A DNA stretch of 64,000 bases from Granulicella pectinivorans (GTDB lineage Bacteria > Acidobacteriota > Terriglobia > Terriglobales > Acidobacteriaceae), in assembly GCF_900114625.1 (NCBI RefSeq), contig NZ_FOZL01000001.1:4340001-4404000 (forward strand), written 5' to 3'. Within the stretch, counting starts at the first letter, position 1, and each line of letters starts with the position of its first letter. Shown one piece after another: positions 24,903-33,599 of this stretch. The notes beneath the pieces were generated by a model. The model was not told the origin of the DNA and ran no database searches. It was given only the letters and a program-made list of their open reading frames with translations. The translations under genes and the position numbers were made by a program.

Positions 24903-26588
24903 CTATGTGGTGATTGCACCTTCGCTGGCGCTGCTGACGGAGTTCGCATACTTGGCGAAGACGCCGCGTTTGTAGCGGGGCTCCGGAGCCTTCCATGTGG
25001 AGAGGCGTTCGGCGATGACTTCGGGTGCAACTTCCAGACGAAGCTCGCGGTTGGGAATGTCGAAGGTGATCAAGTCGCCTTCGTGCACGGCGGCGATGGG
25101 GCCACCGAGGAAGGCTTCCGGAGCAACGTGTCCACACATGAGGCCGCGCGTGGCTCCTGAGAAGCGGCCGTCGGTGAGGAGCGCTACCGTCTCGGAGAGT
25201 TCGGGGATACCCTTGATCGCCGCGGTGACGGCGAGCATCTCGCGCATGCCGGGGCCTCCCTTGGGACCTTCATAGCGGATGACGAGCACGTCGTTCGGGT
25301 TGATCTTGCCGGCTTCAACGGCCGCGTGGCAGAGGTCTTCCGAATCGAAGACGCGTGCGATGCCCTGGTGGAAGATGCGCTCGTGTCCGGCGACCTTGAT
25401 GACCGAGCCCTCGGGCGAGAGATTGCCCTTCATGATGACGAGGCCACCGGTAGGCTTCAGCGGGTTATCCCAGGTGCGGATGACGGGCTGGTTTGGGGTT
25501 TCGACGGCTTCGGCAGCCTCCTCGGCGAGGGTCTTGCCGGAGACCGTGATGCTGTCACCGGAGATGAGGCCTTTCTCCAGCAGACGCTTTGCGAGTAAGC
25601 GGCTGCCGCCTGCATCCTGATAATCCTTGGCGACGTACTTGCCGCCGGGAGAGAGGTCGCAGATGAAGGGCGTGTGCTCGGAGATGCGGTCGAAGTCGTT
25701 CATGTCGAGCGGGATGCCGAGTTCGCGGGCGATGGCGATGAGGTGCAGGACAGCGTTAGTGCTGCCACCGGAGGCGCAGACGGCGACGATGGCATTCTCG
25801 AGGGCCTGGCGCGTAAGGATCTTCGAGGGGCGCATGTCGTTCCTGCAGAGGTCGAGGATCATGCGGCCGGCCTCGCGGCTTGCCGAGGCTTTCTCCGCCG
25901 ACATCGCGGGGACGCCTGTGAGGTTGAAGGGCGAGATGCCGAGGAACTCGCCGGCCATCGCCATGGTGTTGGCGGTGAACTGTCCACCGCATGCGCCAGG
26001 ACCGGGACAGGCAGCGGCTTCGAGCGCCTCGAGTTGCTCGTCGTTGATCTTGCCGGCGGCGTGCGAGCCCATGCCTTCGAAGACGTTGAGGATGGTGATG
26101 TCCTTGTGGGTGCCATCCGGCTGCGCGAGGCGGCCTGGGGCGATGGATCCGCCGTAAAGCATGATGCCGGGGATGTCGAGGCGCGCCATGGCCATGATGG
26201 TGCCGGGCATGTTTTTGTCGCATCCAGCGATGCAGACGATGCCGTCGAAGAGATTGCCGCGCGCGACGAGTTCGATGGAGTCGGCGATGACCTCACGTGA
26301 GATCAGCGAGGCCTTCATGCCTTCGGTGCCCATCGTGATGCCATCCGAGATGGTGACGGTATTGAACTCCATCGGCGTTCCGCCGGCATCGCGGATGCCC
26401 TGCTTGACGGCTGCGGCAACATCCCGCAGATGGAAGTTGCAAGGGCCGATCTCGGTCCAGGTATTGGCTACGCCGATGATGGGCTTGTGCAGATCTTCCT
26501 TCGAGAAACCCACTCCGCGCAGGTAAGAGCGCGCTGCGGCCCGGCTGGGACCTTCCGTCAACGGAACTGAATACTTCTTCGGGTTCAT
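24903..26588 (-). CDS. ilvD: Dihydroxy-acid dehydratase
   Basis: This 561-aa iron-sulfur enzyme has the cluster cysteines in AGCDKNMPG and PGACGGQFTANTMA plus the N-terminal CNFHLRD; these are the usual three Fe-S ligands. It converts dihydroxyisovalerate and dihydroxymethylvalerate to the 2-keto acids. Full family length. ATG at 26588 with AAAAGGA upstream. It follows leuD by 36 bp and precedes ilvB by 83 bp. Confidence 0.97.
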   Translation of the reverse strand: MNPKKYSVPLTEGPSRAAARSYLRGVGFSKEDLHKPIIGVANTWTEIGPCNFHLRDVAAAVKQGIRDAGGTPMEFNTVTISDGITMGTEGMKASLISREVIADSIELVARGNLFDGIVCIAGCDKNMPGTIMAMARLDIPGIMLYGGSIAPGRLAQPDGTHKDITILNVFEGMGSHAAGKINDEQLEALEAAACPGPGACGGQFTANTMAMAGEFLGISPFNLTGVPAMSAEKASASREAGRMILDLCRNDMRPSKILTRQALENAIVAVCASGGSTNAVLHLIAIARELGIPLDMNDFDRISEHTPFICDLSPGGKYVAKDYQDAGGSRLLAKRLLEKGLISGDSITVSGKTLAEEAAEAVETPNQPVIRTWDNPLKPTGGLVIMKGNLSPEGSVIKVAGHERIFHQGIARVFDSEDLCHAAVEAGKINPNDVLVIRYEGPKGGPGMREMLAVTAAIKGIPELSETVALLTDGRFSGATRGLMCGHVAPEAFLGGPIAAVHEGDLITFDIPNRELRLEVAPEVIAERLSTWKAPEPRYKRGVFAKYANSVSSASEGAITT

Positions 26589-26624
26589 GTCGTCCTTTTC
26601 TTATTTTGTGACTTTTTGTGTTGC

Positions 26625-27257
26625 TTATGCCGTGACGCGGGGCGCGGACCAGAAGGCGGCATCGTGTTTGCTTTCGAAGGCGTCGAGTTCGGCTTCGTGG
26701 CGGAGGGTGAGGCCGATGTCGTCGAGTCCGTTCAGCAGACAGTACTTACGGAAGGGATCGATTTCAAAGGTGCCGGAGAAGCCCTGGTCGTCGGTGACGG
26801 TTTGGGCCTCAAGGTTGATTGTGATCGTATGCTTAGGATTCGTCTGGCTGCGATGCGTCAAGAGGTTCACGTCCTCTTCCGAGAGACGGACGAGGATCAT
26901 GCCGTTCTTGCCGGCGTTCGAAAAGAAGATATCGGCAAAGCTAGGGGCGATGACGGCAAGAAAGCCAAAATCCGTAAGGGCCCAGGCGGCATGTTCGCGT
27001 GAGCTGCCGCAGCCGAAGTTCTTGCCCGCAATCAGGATCTTGGCCCCCGCGTATTCCGGGGCGTTCAGCGCGAACGACGGGTCGGGCTTGCCGGTATCGG
27101 GACCTTCCTGAATGCGGCGCCAGTCGAAGAAGAGAAACTCGCCATAGCCTGTGCGCTCGATGCGCTTGAGGAACTGCTTTGGAATGATCTGGTCGGTATC
27201 GATGTTTGAGATATCGAGCGGCGCGGCGATGGAGGTGAGTGTGTTGATGGCGATCAT
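26625..27257 (-). CDS. leuD: 3-isopropylmalate dehydratase small subunit
   Basis: This 210-aa protein carries LeuD motifs: DISNIDTDQIIPKQFLKRI near the start, AGKNFGCGSSREHAAWAL (substrate-binding swivel region) and FSNAGKNG. It pairs with LeuC to isomerise 2-isopropylmalate. Its ATG at 27257 shares a base with the leuC stop (TAATG), so translation is coupled. The longer frame to 27458 lies inside leuC. Confidence 0.97.
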   Translation of the reverse strand: MIAINTLTSIAAPLDISNIDTDQIIPKQFLKRIERTGYGEFLFFDWRRIQEGPDTGKPDPSFALNAPEYAGAKILIAGKNFGCGSSREHAAWALTDFGFLAVIAPSFADIFFSNAGKNGMILVRLSEEDVNLLTHRSQTNPKHTITINLEAQTVTDDQGFSGTFEIDPFRKYCLLNGLDDIGLTLRHEAELDAFESKHDAAFWSAPRVTA

Positions 27258-28693
27258 TAGCGCGAACCTCCCTTGAACTCCCACTTGCGGACATCGGTAA
27301 AGTGACCGGCGATGGCGGCGGCGGCAGCCATGACCGGGCTGACGAGATGGGTGCGTCCACCGCGTCCCTGGCGGCCTTCGAAGTTGCGGTTCGAGGTGGA
27401 AGCGCAACGCTCGCCGGGTGCGAGGATATCTGGATTCATACCGAGACACATGCTGCATCCGGGCTCGCGCCAGTCGAAGCCAGCGGTCTTGAAAACGATG
27501 TCGAGACCTTCTTTTTCGGCCTGTGCCTTCACGGATTGTGAGCCGGGGACGACCATTGCGGAGACGGTCGTCGCAACGTGGTAGCCTTCAATCAGCTTGG
27601 CCGCCGCGCGTAGATCCTCGATGCGGGCATTGGTGCAGGAACCAATAAAGACGCGGTCGATGGCGATTTCTTCCATCGGCGTGCCTGGCTTGAGATCCAT
27701 GTATTCCAGGGCGCGCTCGAAGCCTTTGCGATCGGCCTCGCTGGCATTCGGGTCGGCGAGAGGTACGGTCGAACCGATACCGGTGACCATGCCGGGAGAG
27801 GTGCCCCAGGTGACTGTCGGGGTCAGGGTAGCGGCGTCGATGACGAGTTCGCGGTCAAACGTTGCGCCTTCGTCCGTAGCAAGCGTGGACCAATGCGAGA
27901 CGGCCTCAGACCACGCTTCGCCCCTGGGAGAGAAGCGGCGTCCTTCGAGGTAAGCATATGTCACCGAATCGGGAGCAATCATGCCGGCGCGAGCTCCTGC
28001 CTCGATGCTCATGTTGCAGATCGTCATGCGGCCTTCCATCGAAAGCGCACGGATGGCCGAGCCGGCATACTCGACGACATAGCCGGTCGCTCCTGCAGTG
28101 CCGATCTCGCCGATGATGTGCAGGACGATATCCTTGGCGGTGACGCCATAGGGTAGATCGCCGTCCACGGTGATGCGGAAGGTCTTCGGCTTATCCTGCG
28201 GCAGGGTCTGAGTGGCCATCACGTGCTCCACCTCGCTGGTGCCGATGCCGAAGGCCAGAGCGCCGAATGCGCCGTGCGTGCTGGTGTGCGAGTCGCCGCA
28301 GACGATGGTCATGCCGGGCTTGGTGAGACCGAGTTCAGGTCCGATGATGTGGACGATTCCCTGCTCACGCGATTGCACGTCGTAGAGCTCAACGCCAAAT
28401 TCGGCGCAGTTGCGGCGCAAGGCGTCTATCTGGCGCGACGCGATCTGGTCGGCGATCACGAGACGATCCTGCACGCTTGAAGTCGGCACATTGTGATCGA
28501 CCGTTGCGACCGTGCGGTCTGGGCGGCGGAGTTTGCGGCCAGCCATACGGAGGCCGTCGAAGGCCTGCGGGCTCGTTACCTCATGGACGAGGTGCAGGTC
28601 GATATAGAGCAGCGAGGGCTCTCCGGCGGGCGATGCCACCAGATGCTGATCCCATACCTTTTCAAACAACGTGCGCGGCTTCATCTCACTCAT
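27257..28693 (-). CDS. leuC: 3-isopropylmalate dehydratase large subunit
   Basis: This 478-aa aconitase-family protein has TLFEKVWDQHLV at the start, the first cluster cysteine in VCGDSHTSTHGAFGALAFG... then SCTNARIEDLRAA, and the last pair in PGCSMCLGMNPD, followed by STSNRNFEGRQG. The 4Fe-4S cluster residues are all present. The ATG at 28693 starts 2 bp after the stop of the unknown 28696-29406 gene (GGGGAAG site inside that gene), and its stop overlaps leuD. The frame to 28834 is an extension into the neighbour. Confidence 0.97.
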   Translation of the reverse strand: MSEMKPRTLFEKVWDQHLVASPAGEPSLLYIDLHLVHEVTSPQAFDGLRMAGRKLRRPDRTVATVDHNVPTSSVQDRLVIADQIASRQIDALRRNCAEFGVELYDVQSREQGIVHIIGPELGLTKPGMTIVCGDSHTSTHGAFGALAFGIGTSEVEHVMATQTLPQDKPKTFRITVDGDLPYGVTAKDIVLHIIGEIGTAGATGYVVEYAGSAIRALSMEGRMTICNMSIEAGARAGMIAPDSVTYAYLEGRRFSPRGEAWSEAVSHWSTLATDEGATFDRELVIDAATLTPTVTWGTSPGMVTGIGSTVPLADPNASEADRKGFERALEYMDLKPGTPMEEIAIDRVFIGSCTNARIEDLRAAAKLIEGYHVATTVSAMVVPGSQSVKAQAEKEGLDIVFKTAGFDWREPGCSMCLGMNPDILAPGERCASTSNRNFEGRQGRGGRTHLVSPVMAAAAAIAGHFTDVRKWEFKGGSR

Positions 28694-28695
28694 CG

Positions 28696-29406
28696 TTACT
28701 TCCCCTTCACTTCGGTACTGGTCACTCCGAGAGCATCCGGAGGGAGTTGATGCGGTGTCCCGTCGGGGTCGACCAGCACCGCTGTCGTAATGTTCTGCAG
28801 ATGCTTCTGCCCGGGAACAGGTGCTGCGGTCCAACGGGCAATACTCTTCAAAAATGCAGGAGGAACGCGGTTTTTATCGTCCGACTTCGCGCTGAGGGTC
28901 TGGTCCGAAAAGATCCAGACGGTATAGGTTGCGGCTGGATCGTCTGGCGTCCTGTTCTCGGTCGTCCAGTCGATCGCGGCGAAGATGACCAGCGGATCCT
29001 TCGCGTTTAGATCAACCCAGAGTAGACCGCGATTCGAACAAAAATGAAAGACGCAGCCCGTCACTGTGATGTAGCGTTCGCTGTCTGCAATGACCTGACC
29101 GGGCACGGCGAGAAAGTCGAACGCGGTATCCGCGAGGCTCTTGCGTGGCCCCTGCTGCGGTCCCCAGAACGCCTGGGGAGCCGTCAGATAGGACTGCAGA
29201 AACGGCACAAACCTTGGATCCTGCAGCAACTCGTTTTCGCGGCCGTCTGCGGGCGGCGGCGAGTACTGCCACATCCACTCCACGTTGTCGCGATGCGCTT
29301 TCTTCTTCTGCTCCTTCGGGGCAAGCCCCGTGGAGCCGAGCAGTTGCGCGGAGGCAAAGCCGGGGAGCAAAGCGCAAGCAGCGACGAGTTGGAATAGGTA
29401 ACGCAT
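28696..29406 (-). CDS. Secreted unknown protein inside the leu operon
   Basis: This 236-aa protein has a signal peptide (1-20, ending ASA-Q), then a basic linker and a compact domain with DNVEWMWQYSPPP, VIADSERYITVTGCVFHFC (two close cysteines) and GLLWVDLNAKDPLVIFAAIDW. It has no recognised domain and no link to amino acid synthesis. Yet it sits between leuB and leuC on the same strand, 20 bp after leuB and 2 bp before leuC, so it must be co-expressed. It is exported while its neighbours are cytosolic. Confidence 0.78.
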   Translation of the reverse strand: MRYLFQLVAACALLPGFASAQLLGSTGLAPKEQKKKAHRDNVEWMWQYSPPPADGRENELLQDPRFVPFLQSYLTAPQAFWGPQQGPRKSLADTAFDFLAVPGQVIADSERYITVTGCVFHFCSNRGLLWVDLNAKDPLVIFAAIDWTTENRTPDDPAATYTVWIFSDQTLSAKSDDKNRVPPAFLKSIARWTAAPVPGQKHLQNITTAVLVDPDGTPHQLPPDALGVTSTEVKGK

Positions 29407-29426
29407 AGGATTACAGGCTCTTCTTC

Positions 29427-30530
29427 CTAAACACCGTGCATCGACTGTTGACGATCGAGCGCGTGGGCCAAAGCCTCATGCACCAGTTTGCCCATCTGCT
29501 CGGTCGTCACGACCTGCTGGTTGGAGCCGCGAGCGATATCCGCAGTGCGATGCCCTGCTTCGAGCACCTGCGCCACGGCTGCTTCGATGGCCGCCGCATC
29601 GGCTTCAAGACCGGCGGAGTGACGGAGCACCATCGCCGCGGTCAGGATGGCGCCCAGCGGATTCGCCTTGCCTGTTCCCGCGATGTCAGGGGCCGAGCCG
29701 TGTACGGGCTCATACAGATTGACCTTGCCGCCAATGGTCGCCGAAGGCAGCATGCCGAGGGAGCCGGTGATGACGCCGGACTCATCCGAGAGGATGTCTC
29801 CGAAGAGGTTTTCCGTCAGCACCACATCGAAGCTACGAGGCGTGTTCATGAGGTGCATGGCCATGGAGTCGACGAGCTGGTGCTCGAGCGTCACCTCGGG
29901 ATAGTCCTTCGCGACCTCCGTGACCACGGCACGCCAAAGCTGGGATACTTCGAGGACGTTCGCCTTGTCGACGCTGGTCACCTTCTTCTTGCGCTTGGAC
30001 GCGAGTTCGAACGCTACTTTTGCGACGCGGACAACCTCGTCCTTCGTATAGCGCATCGTGTTGATGGCTTCGTTCGTGTCGCGATTCCACCAACGGGGCG
30101 CGCCGAAGTACAGGCCGCCCAGAAGCTCACGTACGAAGAGAATGTCCGCCCCCTTGGTGACCTCGGGGCGAAGCGGCGAGTTCTCGGCAAGCGCAGGGTA
30201 CGCGACCGAGGGACGCAGGTTGGCGAATCCACCGAGTGCCTGACGGATCTGTAGCAGGCCAGCCTCTGGCCGCTTGTCGGGCGAAAGCGCGTTGAACTTG
30301 TTGTCACCCACGGCGCCGAGTAAGACAGCGTCCGAATCGAGCGCGACATCCAACGTAGCCTGCGGCAACGGCGTGCCCTCGGCCGTGATCGCCACGCCAC
30401 CAAGCAGAGCCGGGACGAAGGTAAACTCATGCCCACCGAACTCGGCGACCGCACGCAGAATACTCGTAGCCTCCCGCGTTACCTCAGGTCCAATTCCATC
30501 GCCGGCCAGAACAACGATCTTCAAACGCAT
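29427..30530 (-). CDS. leuB: 3-isopropylmalate dehydrogenase
   Basis: This 367-aa enzyme begins LKIVVLAGDGIGPEVTREA and has the substrate loop LLQIRQALGGFANLRP, FVRELLGGLYFG, the metal-binding aspartates in VLTENLFGDILSDESGVI, and the NAD loop EPVHGSAPDIAGTGKANP. It oxidises and decarboxylates 3-isopropylmalate to 2-ketoisocaproate. Standard length. Starts 36 bp after the leuA stop and lies in the order leuA-leuB-unknown-leuC-leuD. Confidence 0.97.
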   Translation of the reverse strand: MRLKIVVLAGDGIGPEVTREATSILRAVAEFGGHEFTFVPALLGGVAITAEGTPLPQATLDVALDSDAVLLGAVGDNKFNALSPDKRPEAGLLQIRQALGGFANLRPSVAYPALAENSPLRPEVTKGADILFVRELLGGLYFGAPRWWNRDTNEAINTMRYTKDEVVRVAKVAFELASKRKKKVTSVDKANVLEVSQLWRAVVTEVAKDYPEVTLEHQLVDSMAMHLMNTPRSFDVVLTENLFGDILSDESGVITGSLGMLPSATIGGKVNLYEPVHGSAPDIAGTGKANPLGAILTAAMVLRHSAGLEADAAAIEAAVAQVLEAGHRTADIARGSNQQVVTTEQMGKLVHEALAHALDRQQSMHGV

Positions 30531-30565
30531 TCAGAATCCCTCAATCAAAAAAGTTGCCAATCTGG

Positions 30566-31765
30566 TTACATGTCTAAAACGGGTGCGAGAACAGGAGACT
30601 CCGCTTTCAGCAATCCCAGCAGGTCCTGGTCGTAGATCGACTTCTTCCGGTCGGCCAACGCCGTAAACCGGCCATACACGGCATCCAGTTCTTCCCGGTC
30701 GAGTACATGCCCCAGGGCAGACAGCCTGTCCGCCAGTGCGCGTCGTCCGCTGTGCTTCCCCAACACCATGTTGGTTGCGGCAACTCCGACGGAGGCTGGC
30801 GTCATGATTTCGTAGGTGAGCGGGTTCGCCATCATGCCGTGCTGGTGAATGCCGGATTCATGCGCGAAGGCATTGGCACCAACGACGGCCTTGTTTGGCG
30901 AGCAACCGAAGCTGATTGTCTCCGCCAACATCTTGCTCGTCGGGTAGAGCTGCGTCATCACGATGTTGTTGGTGTAAGGCATGACATCGCGCCGCACCAT
31001 CAATGCTGCGGCAATCTCCTCGAGCGCCGCATTGCCCGCGCGCTCGCCAATGCCGTTGATGGTGCATTCTACCTGCCGCGCGCCGCCTTCAATACCGGCC
31101 AGGGAGTTTGCGACCGCCATGCCGAGATCGTTGTGGCAATGCGTGGAGAGGATGATGTTTTCAATACCGGGCACCGTCGCCTTGATCCGTTGGAACAGAC
31201 GCGTGTACTCAGCGGGCGTCGTATAGCCCACGGTGTCGGGAAGATTGATGGTCTTCGCACCGGCCTGGACGGCGACGGTGACGATCTGCGTCAGGAAATC
31301 TGGATCGGTACGGGTCGCATCCTCCGCGGAGAACTCGACATCGTCGCTGTACGTGCAAGCGAGACGGACGGACTCCGCCGCCTGCTCCAGCGCCTGGGCC
31401 CGGGTGATCTTCAGCTTGGCTTCCAGATGGAGATCGGACGACGCCAGAAACACATGGATACGATTCTTCGCTGCCGGCTCAATCGCATACGCCGCGGCCT
31501 CGATGTCCTCTCGTTTGCAGCGTGCGAGCGAGGTGATCCTCGGACCCTTCACATCACGGGCGATCGCCCGGATTGACTCCGAGTCGCCGGTCGACGCGAT
31601 GGCGAATCCCGCTTCCAGGACGTCCACGCCAAGTGCCGCCAACTGGTGAGCAAGACGCAGCTTTTCGTCCGCATGCATGGTGCATCCGGGGGATTGTTCG
31701 CCATCCCGCAGCGTCGTGTCGAAGAATACGATTCCGTCAGTGTGCTTTACGTCGGTCTCTACCAT
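30566..31765 (-). CDS. leuA: 2-isopropylmalate synthase without regulatory domain
   Basis: The product has the IPMS catalytic barrel: FFDTTLRDGEQSPGC at 15-29, the STHCHNDLGMAVANS metal-binding histidines, NGIGERAGNAALEE, and the HESGIHQHG linker region. It joins acetyl-CoA and 2-ketoisovalerate. It ends about 20 residues after the YDQDLLGLL segment, so the C-terminal leucine-binding regulatory domain (normally about 110-130 aa) is missing; leuB begins 36 bp later, leaving no room for it. Start: ATG at 31765 (AGAGG upstream); a double ATG at 31795/31792 is possible but lacks a binding site. It is 399 aa, against about 510 in classic enzymes. Confidence 0.93.
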   Translation of the reverse strand: MVETDVKHTDGIVFFDTTLRDGEQSPGCTMHADEKLRLAHQLAALGVDVLEAGFAIASTGDSESIRAIARDVKGPRITSLARCKREDIEAAAYAIEPAAKNRIHVFLASSDLHLEAKLKITRAQALEQAAESVRLACTYSDDVEFSAEDATRTDPDFLTQIVTVAVQAGAKTINLPDTVGYTTPAEYTRLFQRIKATVPGIENIILSTHCHNDLGMAVANSLAGIEGGARQVECTINGIGERAGNAALEEIAAALMVRRDVMPYTNNIVMTQLYPTSKMLAETISFGCSPNKAVVGANAFAHESGIHQHGMMANPLTYEIMTPASVGVAATNMVLGKHSGRRALADRLSALGHVLDREELDAVYGRFTALADRKKSIYDQDLLGLLKAESPVLAPVLDM

Positions 31766-31795
31766 AAGGACTGCCTCTCGAACTTCATTCATCAT

Positions 31796-31892
31796 AATCC
31801 GGTCTTATGCGTGCGCAAATCAGTATCATGCATTCTAATGACAGCATCGGCCATCCTTAGAGGGCCGCGCACCGAACAGGAGATGCACCCCG
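31796..31892. promoter_or_regulatory. Divergent control region leuA / lysR
   Basis: About 100 bp separate leuA (minus) from a divergent LysR gene, the classic arrangement for a LysR-type activator and its target. A dyad ATGC (31828-31831) N12 GCAT (31844-31847), overlapping a palindromic ATGCAT, is a candidate T-N11-A-like LysR box. This is inference from layout; no leader peptide or T-box is seen. Confidence 0.4.
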
Positions 31893-32816
31893 TTGGACCT
31901 CTTCGTCTTAGAAACCTTCCTTGCCGTTGCTGAAGAGCGCAGCTTTTCTCGTGCCGCGGCCCGCCTGCATCGTACCCAACCGGCGGTATCGCAGGCTATC
32001 GCGAAACTCGAGTCGGAGTTGGGTGAGGTTCTTTTTGAGCGATCGTCGCGCGACGGCACCCTGACCGATGCCGGCGCCGTGCTGCGCGACTATGCGGCCA
32101 AGCTGCTGAATCTGCGTAGTGAGGCCGAATCCGCCCTGACCGAGCTGCGTGAACTGCATCGCGGCAAGCTCTCGCTCGCGGCCAACGAGTACACGTGCCT
32201 GTACCTTCTTCCCCTACTGGACGAGTACCGCCGCCAGAATCCGCGGATCAAGATCGCCGTGCGCCGCGAGCTCGCTAGCCGGATTCCGGACGACGTACTC
32301 TCGCACTCGGTGGAGATCGGTATCGTCAGCTTCCGCCCGGAAGATCCTCAGGTGAAGTCCGTCGTCGTCTATCGCGACGAGCTCCAGTTCGTTGTCGCTC
32401 CCGGGCATCCCCTGGCCAAACGCGAGCAGGTATCGATCCGCGAGCTTGGAACGCAGAACTTCATCGCCCATAACGTCGCCTCTCCCCAGCGGCTCAAGGT
32501 GGTGCAGGCCTTCAAACGGCACAAGACGCAGCTCCACATGGGTGTGGAACTGCCCACCATTGAGTCGATCAAGCGCTTCGTCGAGATGTCGAACGGCGTT
32601 GCGCTGGTCCCGGGACTGACCGTGCAGTCCGAGGTGGAGAATGGCTCGCTTATCCAGATTCCCATTCCCGAACTTCAGCTCGAACGGAAACTCCGACTCA
32701 TCTACCGGCGCCAGGCGACGCTGTCGCACGCGGCACGGGCGTTTCTTGAGGTGGTGGAAGCCTACGCCGCCAAGAAGGGCGATCCCTTTTGTTTTCAATC
32801 GGAACGCGGGATTTAG
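31893..32816 (+). CDS. LysR-family regulator, likely of the leu/ilv cluster
   Basis: This 307-aa protein has the N-terminal helix-turn-helix (FLAVAEERSFSRAAARLHRTQPAVSQAIAKLE, about 9-40) and the C-terminal periplasmic-binding-like effector domain (about 90-295). It starts at TTG 31893 with AGGAG 10 bp upstream; an ATG at 31883 is out of frame. It is divergent from leuA, so it probably controls leucine or branched-chain synthesis with a pathway intermediate as co-inducer. The target is inferred from position. Confidence 0.88.
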   Translation: MDLFVLETFLAVAEERSFSRAAARLHRTQPAVSQAIAKLESELGEVLFERSSRDGTLTDAGAVLRDYAAKLLNLRSEAESALTELRELHRGKLSLAANEYTCLYLLPLLDEYRRQNPRIKIAVRRELASRIPDDVLSHSVEIGIVSFRPEDPQVKSVVVYRDELQFVVAPGHPLAKREQVSIRELGTQNFIAHNVASPQRLKVVQAFKRHKTQLHMGVELPTIESIKRFVEMSNGVALVPGLTVQSEVENGSLIQIPIPELQLERKLRLIYRRQATLSHAARAFLEVVEAYAAKKGDPFCFQSERGI

Positions 32817-33049
32817 CGAGAGTCCAAGCCTGGCGTCGAAGTCCCATCAAAGCTGCTTCGCGATAAGGGACGCTTTTTATCGCCTTCGCCGGAACCTTTT
32901 CAGCCAGCCATCGTCTGTACGCATTAGCACTTCGCTGGGGTATGCTTTCTCACCGAAGCTCCCGAAGGACCAAGGGCGTTCTCGCCCCGGGCTACTCTTC
33001 ACACGCAGCACGATCGCCATCACCAGCACGACTGAAAAGAGGCATCACC

Positions 33050-33508
33050 ATGAAGAACTTCCCCCGCAATGCAGTGCGCGTCGCCGCACTGGCGCTTTGT
33101 ACGCTATCCATTGGTGCCGTTTCCCTGCGCGCGCAGGACACCCCTCCCCCGCCGCCATCCGGCGAGCAGGGTCCACCTCCGGGCGGTCCCGGCGGACGCA
33201 TGAACCCCGAGCGTCAGCTCGAAATGATGACCAGGGCACTTAATCTCGCGCCGGACCAAGTCGCGCAGATCAAGACGATCCAGGCCGACAACCGGAAGGA
33301 GATGATGGCACTGCGGGAGGACACCGCTACCCCCCAGGACCAGAAGCGCGACAAGATGATGGCCATGCGCGCCGCCAGCGAGGCCAAGATTCGCGCCGTT
33401 TTGAACGACGACCAGAAGCCCAAGTACGACGCCATGCTGGCGCGCCAGCGTGAGCGCGGCATGGGTGGGCGGGGCGGCGACGGCCCACCACCACCTCCTC
33501 AGCAGTAG
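33050..33508 (+). CDS. Spy/CpxP-like periplasmic protein
   Basis: This 152-aa protein has a signal peptide (1-26, ending LRA-Q), a Pro/Gly-rich N-terminal stretch, and a helical core with LNLAPDQVAQIKTIQ, resembling the LTxxQ motif of Spy/CpxP periplasmic chaperones, then a second helix pair, and a Gly/Pro-rich tail. ATG at 33050 with AAGAGG upstream. Such proteins bind unfolded envelope proteins under stress. It is monocistronic: 230 bp upstream without a gene and a strong terminator after it. Confidence 0.72.
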   Translation: MKNFPRNAVRVAALALCTLSIGAVSLRAQDTPPPPPSGEQGPPPGGPGGRMNPERQLEMMTRALNLAPDQVAQIKTIQADNRKEMMALREDTATPQDQKRDKMMAMRAASEAKIRAVLNDDQKPKYDAMLARQRERGMGGRGGDGPPPPPQQ

Positions 33509-33528
33509 ACTTTTAGCATCCACGCATG

Positions 33529-33566
33529 AAAGGCCGGAGGGACGAACCTCCGGCCTTTTCGTCTCT
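33529..33566 (+). terminator. Rho-independent terminator of the Spy-like gene
   Basis: A perfect 12-bp stem (33529-33540 with 33547-33558, 6-nt loop) whose 3' arm ends in TTT and continues TCGTCTCTT, 20 bp after the stop and 42 bp before murC. Confidence 0.9.
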
Positions 33567-33599
33567 TGCGCATCCGGCCACCGCTGATAGAGTGAACAG

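Noticed and set aside
31796..31892. Leader peptide or T-box for leu/ilv control
   Set aside because: The interval is too short and has no run of Leu, Val or Ile codons nor a T-box core.
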